Of a stretch of DNA of 64,000 bases, positions 46,601 to 58,935 are shown in pieces; position 1 is the first letter of the stretch; each line of letters starts with the position of its first letter. The position numbers were made by a program, and so were the translations under genes. Source of the DNA: Rhizophagus irregularis. Its lineage: Eukaryota > Glomeromycota > Glomeromycetes > Glomerales > Glomeraceae. The stretch covers positions 4,526,001-4,590,000 of the forward strand of contig NC_089443.1 of NCBI RefSeq assembly GCF_026210795.1, in the 5' to 3' direction. The notes under the pieces are model-generated. The model was not told where the DNA came from and did no database searches. It saw only the letters and a list, made by a program, of their open reading frames with translations.

Positions 46601-46981
46601 TTACGTTAAAATTTTAATTGATTTTTCTTTTACGCGACCGCAGCATCTTCCGTTGGTTTTCTTGATTCCGATCGTCGATCTCACGTGGATTAAACGTCGA
46701 ACAGTCCGGACTTGCGTTCCTAATCTTGTGTTTCATAGGATTTTTTGATGGGTGTAGGTTTCGAATATCAAGTCTTTTTAATCTCAACATTGTTCCATTA
46801 AATTTTCATATTTAAAGGGAGTTCCTATTACTTTTGGTCTCATTTCATTAATTATCTTGGATAGTTGATCTTGGATTTTGACTTTTAGTTTAAGAGGGAT
46901 TAGTGTCATATTGTATCTGTTTTAGTTTAATTTGGGCCTTTTACTGTGCGACCTTTAATTTTTTTTTTTTAACTGCAAATA

Positions 46982-47541
46982 CAGTCAACTCTCGATATAC
47001 CGAAGTCGCCGTTCAAGACTAAAACTTCGGTATATAGTGATCTTCGGTATATCAAATTTTTTTATATACCGAAGTTTATATATTTTTTTAGAAAACTTCG
47101 TTATATTAAGATTAAAATCATGTGACTTTATTATACCGTTACATATTTTACGTTTAACAAATTTTACAAATTACTTGTTGCTAACCCAATTATCTAACGA
47201 TACTTATTTTTTGTGCTTTTTGTAAAAATAACCAATGTTACTTTTCATATATTTTAAAGCAGCTAAATGTTTAACTCCAAAGTAACGTTAATACTGAAAA
47301 ATAAAAATGAGATCATTTGATCATATTAGATATGGTTTGATCTTCGGTATAACGAACTTTTTTTTATTATATACTATTATATACGGTAAAAATGAAAACT
47401 TCGGTATAATGTTATATAAAATTTTATAGTAAAATCGGTATATCAAAAGATTTTAATTATTAATGAAAATGGTTATATAAAAATCTTCGGTATATGGTGA
47501 TCTTCGGTATATCGTGGCTTCGGTATATCGAGAGTATACTG
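46982..47541. mobile_element. pogo/Tigger-like MITE with cTTCGGTATA repeats
   Basis: Terminal inverted repeats: CAGTCAACTCTCGATATACC on the left and GGTATATCGAGAGTATACTG on the right, flanked by TA on both sides (46980-46981, 47542-47543). CAGT...CTCGATATA termini with TA target duplication are characteristic of pogo/Tigger elements. The 560-bp interior has at least eight copies of CTTCGGTAT(A/T) in both orientations concentrated toward the ends. No transposase frame is present. Confidence 0.85.
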
Positions 47542-47589
47542 TATATAATTTTATTATAAAAAGACAAAAATACATTATAAAATCATACA

Positions 47590-47856
47590 TTAAAAATTTA
47601 ATAGTATACAAATTAAAAATAATGTTAAATTAAAAACTAATATTACTAATAATCGAAGAAGAGTCATTATAACTAAATAATATAACTGGAGGAACATAAT
47701 CTTTTATGACTTTATACCTAATAAAATGTTCATACTTAATAATTAGAGAAAAAAAGATAATTTAATGAATAAAACTAAATTAATAAAAAATTACCAAAAT
47801 TCCCAAAAAGAAGTCTCAATTTTGGATCTATTGGACCAGTTGTGTTAGAACTACTA
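47590..47856 (-). pseudogene. HExxH secreted protein gene, 3' remnant (relic 2)
   Basis: On the minus strand the end of exon 1 reads NTTGPIDPKLRLLFGNFG (47856-47795). After an intron (acceptor at 47718-47719) exon 2 reads YKVIKDYVPPVILFSYNDSS. Both are close to the gene at 51829-53225. One base is missing at the exon-1 donor and an extra T in exon 2 shifts the frame to a stop after NISF. Everything upstream, including the signal peptide and HExxH motif, is absent and replaced by an unrelated decayed gene. It is a truncated duplicate, not functional. Confidence 0.8.
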
Positions 47857-47898
47857 ATATAACTTAGGTAATGGAGTTTTTATCATCTGATCCCGGTT

Positions 47899-48420
47899 TT
47901 AAAAGTTCTTGAGAATCCGAATAAGATTGATTGTATATTGAAGTGCTTTAAGGTTATACGGGTTATCAAGTTTCAGGAGTTCACCAATTTCTACACGTCT
48001 TGGTTTATTCGATAAGTCAGTCACATGATAATAAAAATTGTAAATCTGTACCACCTGTTCAAAGCCAATAACAAACGGTAAATCACCAAAAGCAAGTGTA
48101 TTCCAAAAGCCAAAGTAACTACTTAATTCTTGCAATTTACTATGAACATCTTTCAAATCGCCCATCATTACAAGTATATTTTTATAATAAACTGTCCATC
48201 TGGCCGAACTCTCTTTTGTGAACCAATTCTAATCCATTAATTATTCTATAAATTGATTGTTGACAATATCAACTGTTTCTGCTTCCTGGTTAATCTTTTC
48301 CCTAAAGAAACTCATAGTGCAACCAACAACATTACATAAATCAGGAAGATAGTTAGCCTCTTTGTTATCAAGATAATCAGAATAATTAATAGAATAAAGG
48401 GGTACGAATTCTTAATGTAT
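47899..48420 (-). pseudogene. decayed gene of unrecognised fungal family
   Basis: The minus strand has fragments in order: YSINYSDYLDNKEANYLPDL, CNVVGCTMSFFREKINQEAE and TVDIVNNQFIE (48410-48240), then MMGDLKDVHSKLQELSSYFG, FWNTLAFGDLPFVIGF and RVEIGELLKLDNPY (48168-47899). Stops and frameshifts near 48245-48180 separate them. I associate this pattern with an uncharacterised Rhizophagus family but cannot name a function. It abuts the truncated end of an HExxH relic, so the break there joins two unrelated genes. Confidence 0.45.
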
Positions 48421-49875
48421 CAAGTAAACACCATCTATGTATTTATCCTATTTTATCATTTTATTCATTTACAGAGACATGTTCCGAAATTGCAGAAACT
48501 ATAAAAGTCAAAGGGATCTACAACAAATTCAGTATACGCGTAGCGACGTAGCGTACCTGATTTTCTTGAGAATAAAAAAATAATTAAGAGTAATTCTTGA
48601 TGGTATTTACTATTTTTCAATTTGTTATCTTTTTGCAAGTTTGCATTCCGATTTGAGTTTTATTCTTAATCTTATAGTGTACTATTCTATGAATAAAGCA
48701 TATATTTTCACCTTTTTTAAAAATAATAAAGATTTCAGTAATTCTTTAGTTTTTGTAATTGTAATTGTCCATATTCTCACTAATTATTATTTGGTACATT
48801 CTATTGCGCACTTAAAGTTAATTTTTTTACGGCCCCTGTAACTTAATAATTATCCTTAAATTTCATTCTTCGTAACTAACTTATTCTAAAACAGATAATA
48901 AAAATAGAAAACGGTAAACATAAATATTGTTAATCAACCATGTCAAAGCGACTACATCCAGCAGCTTTCACAAATAAAAAATAATAGGGCATACAAAAGC
49001 TTAGTGAACTCATTACCATCCATGTAGCTAAACAGCACAGCAATGCGTAACGAGTCTTGAGCAAGACCATCTAATACTGAGAGGCGTGTCAGTCAAATGG
49101 GATGAAAATATGAAATCAAAAAGGCAATACTATAAAACAAATGCCCAATATAAATTCCAAGGCGCAATTTGAAGTGTGGAAGAATAACATTAAATTAGGA
49201 AAGTTAATGATATGATTAAACGATATCTTAAAAAGGAAAAAGGATGAATATCCTATATAGCGATTATGAAAGATATGGTGGAAAAAAATCTTGGTCATAT
49301 TATATGGTTATTGGAGGAGGCGCAGAAGCTGGTGGAATTTACACAAGCTGGGGAGGAATTGAGGGAAATAAAAAGGGTAAGGTCAATGGGCGACCTTACT
49401 GGAAAGGTCTTAGCATAGAAACTTCATCATGTATCATGGGCTACATCCTGAACCTTTGTATTTATTTTTCGCAGGTATTAATAAAAATTTTTCCTTGGCA
49501 AAACCGTGACAAAATATCATAATCAAACTGTTGTCTGAAAAAAAGATTTACTAACCAAGTTCTTGCATTGCACCCGAGATGGACTAAATCGAAATTCAAG
49601 TGAGTAAGCATCAAACGTGTGACCCTCATATGTGCCATGTATCAGCAGCCAGCGCTTGAAAATGAGTGTTCAACTTCGTATGTAACAACGGAAAATACTT
49701 ACCTTGAAATGATCAAGAAATTTGGCTATTTATATTACAATGTAAATAATAAATAATGTTTTTCGATTGATTAAAAGAACACTTTATTATTATGTCATAT
49801 TACAAATAAATATAAACTTATATATAATATATTACAAGGATTAATCAATCTTTAAAACCCATTGCTCCACTGAAT
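48421..49875. other. intergenic
   Basis: No gene is supported. The plus ORF 49244-49522 includes a Gly-rich stretch (YMVIGGGAEAGGIYTSWGG) but has no recognised family and stays uncalled. Confidence 0.4.
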
Positions 49876-51110
49876 TCAGAACAGAGGACGTACGTTGACT
49901 GGCCGAAACATTAAATCATTCGGATCTTTATCATTAACTTCATCTTGATAATCATCTTTATCATTACATAGCGTTACATAATTTTGATATTTATAATCAT
50001 CATAAATATCATCCGGAACAATGAAGAAAAGTCGGATTTTATTTCCGTTTTTGGAGGCTGGCATATTCTCAACTGACTTAACAAGCTCATTTTGTTTGAT
50101 AAAGATATACAAAGTTTATCCAGCGTCACTATTACCCAGTGTACCCTACAAAAATGTTACGAAAAATCACGTGACTGTTTTTTGTCACATACGTCACACC
50201 TTCCTTGTTTCTATTTTTCATAAGTATCTGGGGGACACGAATTTTTGATCACTGTGAAATCCTATTTGTTACTCATTAATTGTTACATAGTTAATTTCTT
50301 AACTTCTTAATGCCAGCCGTTTCGTGACATTTTTTTCAGGCGCTGGGAAAATCCTATTAGATCTACAGCGCCAAAATTTTTGACGGTCGGACGGATGAAA
50401 ATGTTTCTATAATTCCCATTATATTTTGACAGGTTTTCTGCTGTTCATGTATTTGTATTCTTTAAATTCCAAAATTGTGAGTTGTTGTTCTTTGTTCTGA
50501 TAATAAACCAAAAAAAAAGAAAGGTTAATTTTCTCTTTATCAATATTGAAAATGATTGTATGGGACCTTACCTCAGTTCCTTGTAGACATTTTATTTCAA
50601 AATTACCACCATGCTTAAAAATGTTTAGCACATATGCCTCGAACATGATTCTTCTAGCGTTAGAAGGGTCTCGAATTCTCTGTAATAATAAGTCCCATTT
50701 ATTCTGCTCCAGTTTACTCATAACTTTATCATAAATATAGCCAGACGCCCATTCAAGGACGTGTTTATCAAAATAGTAACTATCATAAGAAGGATGGTTA
50801 AATCAGAACTTGAGCTAGCTGACCATCGGTGAAAGATGCAGCTGCTAATTTTAATAAAGTTGGCTTAGCTGTTGAAGCATACTAAAAGTTGTTGAAAGTC
50901 AGAAATACTTAAAATAGCGTCTTCAATACGTCTTATAGATTTTCCCACAATCTCTTCTAATCTCATCAGATAATGTTTATGCAGGTCTCCTGGCATTTCA
51001 AGAACATATCACGGTACTCCACCCGTTTTATCAAAGAGCTTCATCATTAAATCTTCTGGAACATGTGAGAAGGTACATTCCCGACAAAATTTTAACTCAT
51101 TTAGCGTCCA
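49876..51110 (-). pseudogene. decayed Crinkler-like (CRN) protein gene
   Basis: Minus-strand fragments follow the order of CRN C-terminal regions. HVPEDLMMKLFDKTGGVP, a stop, then YVLEMPGDLHKHYLM (51075-50975) matches the (T)GGxPRYVLE motif of these proteins. Next come EEIVGKSIRRIEDAILSISD (50970-50910), LEWASGYIYDKVMSKLEQNK (50760-50700), NARRIMFEAYVLNIFKHGG (50665-50610) and, near the end, IRLFFIVPDDIYDDYKYQNY (50040-49975). Stops and frameshifts break it into at least five pieces. CRN proteins are named for oomycete effectors and also occur in Rhizophagus. The N-terminal LQLFLAK-type region is not seen. Family assignment is by recalled motif. Confidence 0.55.
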
Positions 51111-51828
51111 AATCCGGGAGTGGTAGAGTTCAATATTTACTGCGCCACCCGACACGATATTTTTTTACAACTAATAGTAAAGGTTATTAGATTAGGTTAT
51201 TTAATTATACTCAGATTATATAGTTAAGTAAGTTATTTAGTATGTACTAATTCTAGTGTAACACTAACTTAGGGTTTTTTTTTGCGACCTTGATTTTTGT
51301 ATGATTTCTAATTAGTTTTATTTTTTTTTTCTACTGTAAACAAATGTAACTATTTGTACGTGCTTTCGGTTATTGCCCTGATGGTTGTGGGACCAAAATT
51401 AACGATGATTCCGATTATGTTTTTTGTCCCCTCTGATTATGGTTCCTTAAGCAGGGGACGACAGGGACGTTCTTACCTATCATAAACCGAATTATACATA
51501 CTTTTTCGCGACGAAACTTTTTATTTACGTATTGGATTTCGATATAATAATAAGCTTGAATTCATCAAATTCATATACAAATAAAGTATAATAATGGAAA
51601 CTGTTTTCTCTAAAAGAAATTTTATCTCAGGCGTGAAAACAAAACTAAATAGGTAAATGTTACAGTTTAAGACGATTTTTGGATAATTTTAATAAATATC
51701 AAATGAACAAGAATTTTTCAAATAGTGATTTGATTAATAACGTTTATTTTGATATACATAAAAAATCACGTCATTATCGCATACTCGTGCACGCACCCTC
51801 TACGTATAAATCTTATTTTACATATTAA
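51111..51828. other. intergenic with segmental duplication block, copy 2
   Basis: 51422-51800 is collinear with 46287-46600. Here it runs without interruption into the 3' end of the HExxH gene, so this is the intact arrangement. No gene otherwise. Confidence 0.55.
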
Positions 51829-53225
51829 TTATATATAACTATTATAATTAAAAGTTAATAATATACAAATTAAAAATAATGTTAAATTAAAACTAATATT
51901 ACTAATAATTGAAAAAGAATCGTTCCCATCATCTTTGTAACTAGATAATATAACTGGAGGAACATAATCTTTTTTGACTTCATACCTAAAAAAATAAAAA
52001 AATGTTCATACTTAAAAAAAAAATCATAATTTAATGAAATAAAATAAAATTAATAAAAAATTACTTACCCCAGTATTTCAAAAAGAAGTCTTAATTTTGG
52101 ACCTATTGGACCAGTGGTGTTAGCACTACCAGCTTTAGACATCATTTGACCAAGAGTAGATCTTGGAGGATATGTAAACATCATTAAGAAATCACTAGTA
52201 CTCAAATAAGTTTGAAGATCTGCATGAGCGATACTTGAACCTTGAGCAAAAGGAACTATGCTAGTTTCTAATATAAAATCATCATCTTTAGTTAATCGAA
52301 AACTCATTGCACCTTGCGTAATGGCACTTTTATACACTTCTTGAGAAAATGGAAATTGCGGTGAAGCAATAAATGAGTTAATAAATTCAGTTTCCTGCAT
52401 CTCCATATTAATCGGAAATTTATTTAACTCATCAGTTATAGATGTAAGTGGCTTTCCGCTTGGTAATAGAATTATGTATTTATCGAATATTGATTCTAAG
52501 AATTGTCCATTAGCAGCGACAGGAAATCCTTCGGGTGTAGATGTAGGTGTGGTAAATGAAGGTCCGATAAGAGGTATTAATGCCTCACCCACATTATTAT
52601 TCCAAGCGGTCGAAAACCCTAATCCGTGTATCAATTCATGAACAACAACGTATAAAATGTCGACTCGTCTTTTTGGCATGGGTAACGGATCTCCTTCAAA
52701 CCAATAACTTACATTTGAATTAAACATTGCCAAAATTTCATTTTTTTTAAATTGCGGATGTTCCGGTAAATTCATTTGTTTATATAATGCTTGTGGATAT
52801 AATCTTACTTTATCATCTGTAGGACCTTGATATGGAAGTAATCTTGCTGGTCCCGCTGATCCTAATGTTGTTTTTCCCTTGTCACAATATCCATATGTCG
52901 TACAAAAATTTAAAAATTGTGCATCAACACTTACAACTGCTTTTAAATTTAATGTTGCTGTTATAAATTTACCTGCCGTAACAAATACTTTTTCAACTTT
53001 GTCACATAATACCGAATCGTCGATTAAACAACTAAAATCAACAGCAAACATATTGTCCAACGTTGGTTGTGTTTGTCTTTTATCATTAGATGATACCATT
53101 GGACAATCAACAATTTTGGTTTCACCATTTAATGGGCTTAAATAATCCAGACATTTTTCTGATAATGACATTGGTGTTAAACATGATAACCCTATTATAA
53201 TGATAAAATAAATTAATAAAATCAT
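51829..53225 (-). CDS. secreted, probably GPI-anchored HExxH metalloprotease-like protein (gene 3)
   Basis: Exon 1 is 53225-52069 and exon 2 is 51985-51829, with an 83-nt intron (GTAAGT...TTTAG), giving 437 residues. A hydrophobic signal peptide (LIYFIIIIGLSCL) lacks the usual MKIL start. The family pattern follows: CLDY and DCPM, NDKR processing site, FSC...LC, FC...[29 protein letters not shown]. Exon 2 begins GYEVKKDYVPPVILSS and ends in a hydrophobic tail (FNLTLFLICILLTF). The loop after HExxH is Pro/Thr-rich (PSFTTPTSTPEGFP). The THG motif of other members reads TQG here, so that His is unlikely to be catalytic. Same strand as gene 4, 942 bp apart. Confidence 0.8.
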
Positions 53226-54166
53226 TTTTTTTTAAAAAAAAAAAAATAAGAAATTAAAAAAGGATGAATGGCTTTAAAAAAAATGAAGGATATATATATA
53301 TATATTCATACACATCATACACATATATGCACTTTATATGTAAAATCAAACGTTACATTTATTGACTGCATCATATCAGATGTGATTAGATCCGGCATAT
53401 TGTAACCTATCACAGTGTCACACCCCGGCGGGTGCGATTTTTTTATCAATTGTGCCCAAATATTATTATCACTACTAATTTCAATGAAATTCAAATCAAC
53501 AAAATATTAGCGATCAAAATTCCATGCGATCAAAATTCCATTTAAAAAAGCATTCACTTCTATAGAATAATTAATTCCGAAGGATGAGGATAAAATAGAA
53601 AAATAATCTTTGCAAAGAATTTTATAGTAGCGGCAATGTGAAAAAAAAAAAAAGTTTTTAATAAAAAATTGGTTACTATTTATTTTGCTTCCAATTTGTT
53701 TAGAAACAAAATAATGTCAGCCTCGACATATATTTCGACAGAAGTTCAATTTTTGCAACCTTTAAAATGAAATGTGAATTTGTGCAACATGAAAGTTATT
53801 TACAAATACAGTATTTCGGTAATCCAAAATATAATAATGACAATTTTATCGATAAATTAAGATGGTTTGGTTTAGGACAATAGCGATTCAAAACACAAAA
53901 GGTTTTTATTTTAAAATGGGTATTATAACGATCAATATTATGAACGATTAATTTTCGAATCATCTGTTATCGTTATGAATTCACTCATCGAATATAAATT
54001 CATCAATTGCTAATTTTACAAGAGAAAATCATTATAACCTATATCAATGAATGTACGCAATAAATTACTATAAAGACTATAAAGACAAAGGAATATCTTA
54101 ATATATATGATATTAACCTCAAATATACACAACCTAATTACCAATTATTTCTCAAATTAAATATGT
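53226..54166. other. spacer between two HExxH genes
   Basis: AT-rich, with a TA run at 53291-53306 upstream of gene 3. The palindrome-like CACCCCGGCGGGTG at 53421-53434 is a small GC island. No gene. Confidence 0.45.
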
Positions 54167-55639
54167 CTAATATTTTGAATAAATACTATACGTAAAAGAT
54201 AATAATATACAAATTATTGATAATAAAAAATTGAAATTAACGAGAGAAGAATCGTTCTTTTCAATATTATTAGTATCAGCAGATGGCTGAGGTTTAATTG
54301 TATTAGAAGGAATAGATGTTTTGGAAGCCTGGATCTCATTGTTAGATTGTAAGTTAGATAATTTAACTGGAGGAATATAATCTTTTTTAACTTCATAACT
54401 AAATGTCAAAAAATTAAAAATTAATAAATATTACCGTACCGTAATGTTATATACTTTAAAAGATTTTAGAACTTACCCTAAAGTTCCCAAAAGAAGCCTT
54501 AATTTAGGGCCAATTGGACCAGTAGTATTAGTGCTGCCTACATTAAACATCATTTGTCCAAGAGATATTTTTGGGTAACTATACATCATCAAAAAATCAC
54601 TACTATCAAAATAAGTTTGAGCATCAACATGTGCAAGACTTGAACCACGTAGAAAAGGATTTAAACTAGTTTCTAATAAAATGACATCGTCTTGAGTTAT
54701 TGGAGTATTAGGTTGTAAATTTGGTGTAATTAAAAAACCAATTGTACCATGCGTAACAGCATTTTTATATAAATTTTTTGCTATAGGAAATTGTGGTGAT
54801 TTCAAAAATGAACTAATGAATTCATTATTAGTAATATCTAATTTAATCGGAAATTTATTTAATTCGTCTGCGATAGATGTAAGTGATTTTCCGCTCGGTA
54901 ATAATACTAAATTTTTATCAAATCCAAATTCAAAAAATTGTCCTTTAGTATCAGTTGAAAAATACCCGGGAACAGGTGTTATTGCTTGTATATTAAAATA
55001 ATCCCTCCATGCAGTTGTAAATCCTAAACCATGAATCAATTCATGAACTACAACATATAACATATCAGAATTGTCTTTTAATGTATATAATGGATCCCCT
55101 TCAAACCAAAAATTCGTATCTGAATTGAATGATGTTATAATATCACTTGGACCATATTGTGGATGTTCTGGTAATTCTAATTGTTTCAATAATGCTTGTG
55201 GATATAATCTTACTTTACCATCCGTATCTTGAATTGGAATCATCCTTGCTGGCCTTGTTGATCCTAATATCACTTTTTCTTGATCACAATCTCCATATGT
55301 TAAGCAATAATTTAAAAATTGGGCATCAACAGTTATAGCTGTTTTCAGGTTTAATGTTGCTGTTATAAATTTTCCTGCTGTAATTAATACATTTTCAACT
55401 TTACCACACGTTATCTTATCATTAGTTAAACATTTAAAATTTATAATAAACATTAAGTCATTCGACGTTGGAATTGATTGTCGTTTATCATTGGTTGATA
55501 CCATTGGACAATCAATAACTTTAGTTTCATATCGATAAACTGGTCTTAAATATTCTAGACATTTTTGTGATAAAGTTAATTGTGTTAAACAAATTAATCC
55601 GATTAGGAAAATGAAAGAAATTTTTGATAAAATTTTCAT
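54167..55639 (-). CDS. secreted, probably GPI-anchored HExxH metalloprotease-like protein (gene 4)
   Basis: Exon 1 is 55639-54477 and exon 2 is 54398-54167, with a 78-nt intron (GTAAGT...TTTAG), giving 464 residues. The start MKILSKISF at 55639 matches genes 1 and 5; an in-frame Met at 55660 would add seven residues. Signal peptide, CLEY and DCPM, NDKR site, FKC...TC, YC...[21 protein letters not shown] and AHVDAQTY are all present. Exon 2 is the longest in the family: GYEVKKDYIPPVKLSN, a Ser/Thr/Pro-rich spacer, then NDSS and a hydrophobic tail ending IYSKY. That fits a stalk holding the domain off the wall or membrane (inference). Confidence 0.8.
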
Positions 55640-55710
55640 TTTAAGATAACTTATAAACAAATTCGTAAATTAGGTTATTTTTATGCTTCAAAAAAATCGA
55701 GGGATATCCT

Positions 55711-55720
55711 TTTTATATAA
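55711..55720 (-). promoter_or_regulatory. possible TATA box of gene 4
   Basis: Minus-strand TTATATAAAA lies 72 bases upstream of the preferred start. The surrounding DNA is AT-rich, so chance is not excluded. Confidence 0.3.
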
Positions 55721-58175
55721 AATTTAATTTAGCTTTATAAGTTTAATGTTTCCTTTTATATTTATTTATTTTTATAATAAAAAGGGTCTTCCCGGAGCGA
55801 TCATCCCGATTGTCAGTATACGTTAAGGTAATACTTACCAAATAACTGATTAAAATCATCTGATCAACATTTGGTTATACTGTATGACGACAATACTTAC
55901 ACTAATTTTGTATTACGTATTACCAGGAATATTCTTTTGAATTTAGATACACGAACAATTATTGGTATTGTTAAGGGATGATCGTCTGCATTTAACAAAT
56001 AGCCAAAAGTTTTTCCATAGAACAACTATTAGAACATTCGGTATTACTTCCATTTTGGCCTGAATTAGAAATATATCGCGATAAATTTTTGTATATTTTT
56101 AAAAAAAAATTCGTAATAATAATAATATATGGAATTCAATGCGTAGTATATTATAATTGCTGTAAGTTTCCATATATATTCTAAAGGATTTTTTAAAAAA
56201 AAGGAGTAAGAAAAATTTCCTTCACTTTTATATGTCGAAATTTTTTGCACAAAATAATAATAATTGACTACTACATAAACTCCCGTCGCTCATATGGCGA
56301 GTATTTGGGAGCATTAATCTTTTTTGTGTTCCAAACATCTACGCCCATGATCTTCAGTAATAATTTCATAAAAATTATGTCACACTGTAATTTTTTTACT
56401 AGTATGACTGAAATCAAAAAATAAATTTATCAAAATCTTATTTAGTCTTAGTTTCTAATTATATTTAAGAATTTTTATGGTAAAATAAATGTATCTAGAT
56501 GCATGTTATCATGAATCGAAATCAAGGATCGTCAAATGCGATTTTCAGCATTCAAAATTATTTCATGCGATTGGATTTCTTTATGTGTTACTCACTTGAT
56601 CATTTGAATAGTAAATTATTTCGGGAGATACAAGTTCATTTTTAAGAGCTTCGAAGTTTGTCTGGTTCTTTCTCAAGTGATTTTCAATAACGACTTTTTA
56701 AAAGAACGAACGAAATTTATGTAGTTGTTGTCGCTTAACTTGATTTGATGTTTTGAAAATTTAAACAGACACGAGGATAAATTGATTTAAAAATTGGTGA
56801 AATATTCAATTGGTACCTATTTTATTTTTAACTAAATTTAATAAGTTTTGAGACCATTCTGAGTAGACGAAAAAGTTACGCGGTATAGTCGATATACGTT
56901 CCAATAATAATAATTTATTTATACCTTAGTCTATAAAAGTCTAAAGGTATCGAAAACAGCAAAATAACTCTAATTTACATTGCATGAGATGCATGCTGAT
57001 GTTCAAAATATAAATAAAAAAAAACGTGTGTTGAGACGATCGTACTACACAGTTAATTTTTTTTTATAGCTAGAAACAAATATTTTATAAAAGTTAAATA
57101 AAAAAAAAGAGAGAAAGATCTAAAAATAATAACCTGTTCGTACCAGGATAATGACTGGTTAATTAATCGGTTAGTTCCATTATCGAATTATACTGCATCG
57201 TAATTTTCCTTAGCCAAATGTGAATTTTAAAACTTTTTTATCACTAATAAAAATTTCGTAAATGATAGTCATTGCAAATTTTCATATACTAACTTTTATA
57301 TATAAGTTTACTATAAAAATGATTTCGTGCTGAGACCCTGACTCCCTCCTTACGCTGATCCCCCCTAATTATTTCCCAACATTTTCCCTTACGTAAATTC
57401 CTAACCCTTACCCAGTTCTTTTCCTGGTTTCCTCCCTTATGTTATATTTTACCCTAATCTCTCAACTTGTGGTGACGGTATGATGATGCGACGCGTGATA
57501 TGGTGGTTGTGGAGCGGTGATGAATGTGGTATAATTTTACGTGCGAGTTAGAGATAGTTTTGCGATCCGTTGATCCGCCAATCCGCCAATCCGCGTATTT
57601 ATCCGATTCCGGATTGGATCCGGATGAAGATACGAATGATTCACATCTGCTATTTTTCAATATAAATCCGGATTCATCCGTTTGATTAGTATTGTTTTAT
57701 AGTAACGGATCCATTCGGATAGTTATCCGGATCATCCGTTATTTACGGATCGGTCATCCGGATTTTATATTGAAATTCATTCGGATGGTCATCCGGATCA
57801 TCCATTTATTTACCGGATTAAACGGATGACGAATCCATCCGGATCGTAACATTAGTTAAAGAATAGGCTCTTACTTTTAGTAAGCTCGTAGTTATATTTG
57901 ACATTCAAGTTAATATAGGATAGGATACGAGATTGAAAAGTTTTTATGATTAAAAAAATTAATTTTAAATCAAAATTATAAATGAATTTAATGAAATACT
58001 TTAAATATTAGATGATAGGATTTTGTAATACTGTAGTTTAGAGCCGTACGATAGGAGTCATAGGGTGGTACGGCATGATGCTATGAGCAATTTTATAGGT
58101 AATCATGGTTCACTTTTAAAGAAGTTCCTTATGGACCTTACGGAGGCGCAAAATAAACCATTCTGTTGGTGAAAC
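55721..58175. other. gene-poor stretch
   Basis: No gene is supported. There is a C-rich pyrimidine stretch at 57340-57440. The minus ORF 57454-57660 overlaps TCCGGAT repeats and was not called. Confidence 0.4.
57595..57855. repeat. TCCGGAT-rich degenerate hAT-like repeat
   Basis: More than ten TCCGGAT/ATCCGGA motifs lie in both orientations, with inverted pieces such as TTCAATATAAATCCGGA (57656) and TCCGGATTTTATATTGAA (57757). The right end ATCCGGATCGTAACATTA resembles the hAT-like termini at 33766 and 45468. A clear left end and target duplication were not found. Confidence 0.5.
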
Positions 58176-58297
58176 GCGTTCAACCAAAAAAATCCATGGA
58201 TTAAAAGGTCGGATATTTCATGTGTTACACAAAAAATCAAACGAATCAATAAATAAAACTCGACTGAAAAATGCAACTGACCAGAATTTAACAGGGC
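58176..58297. mobile_element. partial copy of the GCCCTGTTC-type transposon (right end)
   Basis: Matches 45646-45769: it begins GCGTTCAACCAAAAAAA, contains CGACTGAAAAATGCAACTGA, and ends TTTAACAGGGC followed by TA. Only the right terminus is present. Confidence 0.6.
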
Positions 58298-58697
58298 TAG
58301 TGCTTCAATAAGGAAAACACAAGTTAACTTTTGGCTAACAGTATTAGTGATAGAAGCAAATTATCTGTAGAATTTTTCCATAAATATGAGCAAATAATTA
58401 ACATGACCTAGGGACTCGCGTTTAATGGCCTAGGATCCAGTTACTCTCTTCCTTGAAGCATGTCATATATTTCTTTTTATTTCGTTTATTTCTCTTAAAA
58501 CATTTTACAAAATAATAAAGTTTCACCATATTGAGCACAAAAAAATAATAATAAGATTTGCACTTTATTTTGTTAATTTAGTTTTCAGATAGTTTAATCA
58601 ATTTCCATTTGTTCAAAGAGATAATTCGTAAATACCCATCCCGTTTAGAAACTGCTGACATAAAATAAGAAAATTTTTATGCATGTCGTTATTACCC

Positions 58698-58935
58698 CTA
58701 AAAAATGTTATTTTGATTGTTCCGGCTGTCCTGCTCTTCTCGTTCTTTTTCTAGTTCTTTTACCCATCCATCCAGCCGAATGAGTTCTAAAAAATCTGAG
58801 ATATTATATCCAAGCAAATCTTCTTCATCACCTAACAATCAAACAGATCTGATGCTCTAAATGGTTTACTCCTTTTTCTATTATTTCAAATGTATTCTTT
58901 AGAGTACTTTCTAGTTTTCCAATTTTTCTAAACAT
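58698..58935 (-). pseudogene. small coding remnant, unrecognised
   Basis: The minus strand reads MFRKIGKLESTLKNTFEIIE, then GVNHLEHQ, and after a +1 shift GDEEDLLGYNISDFLELIRL followed by DGWVKELEKEREEQD to a TAG at 58698-58700. The two halves join only with a frameshift. The C-terminus is charged and helical. It could be a broken small gene or an exon pair with an intron I did not resolve. Confidence 0.25.

Noticed and set aside
57454-57660. Minus ORF of 68 codons
   Set aside because: Composed largely of TCCGGAT repeat translation.
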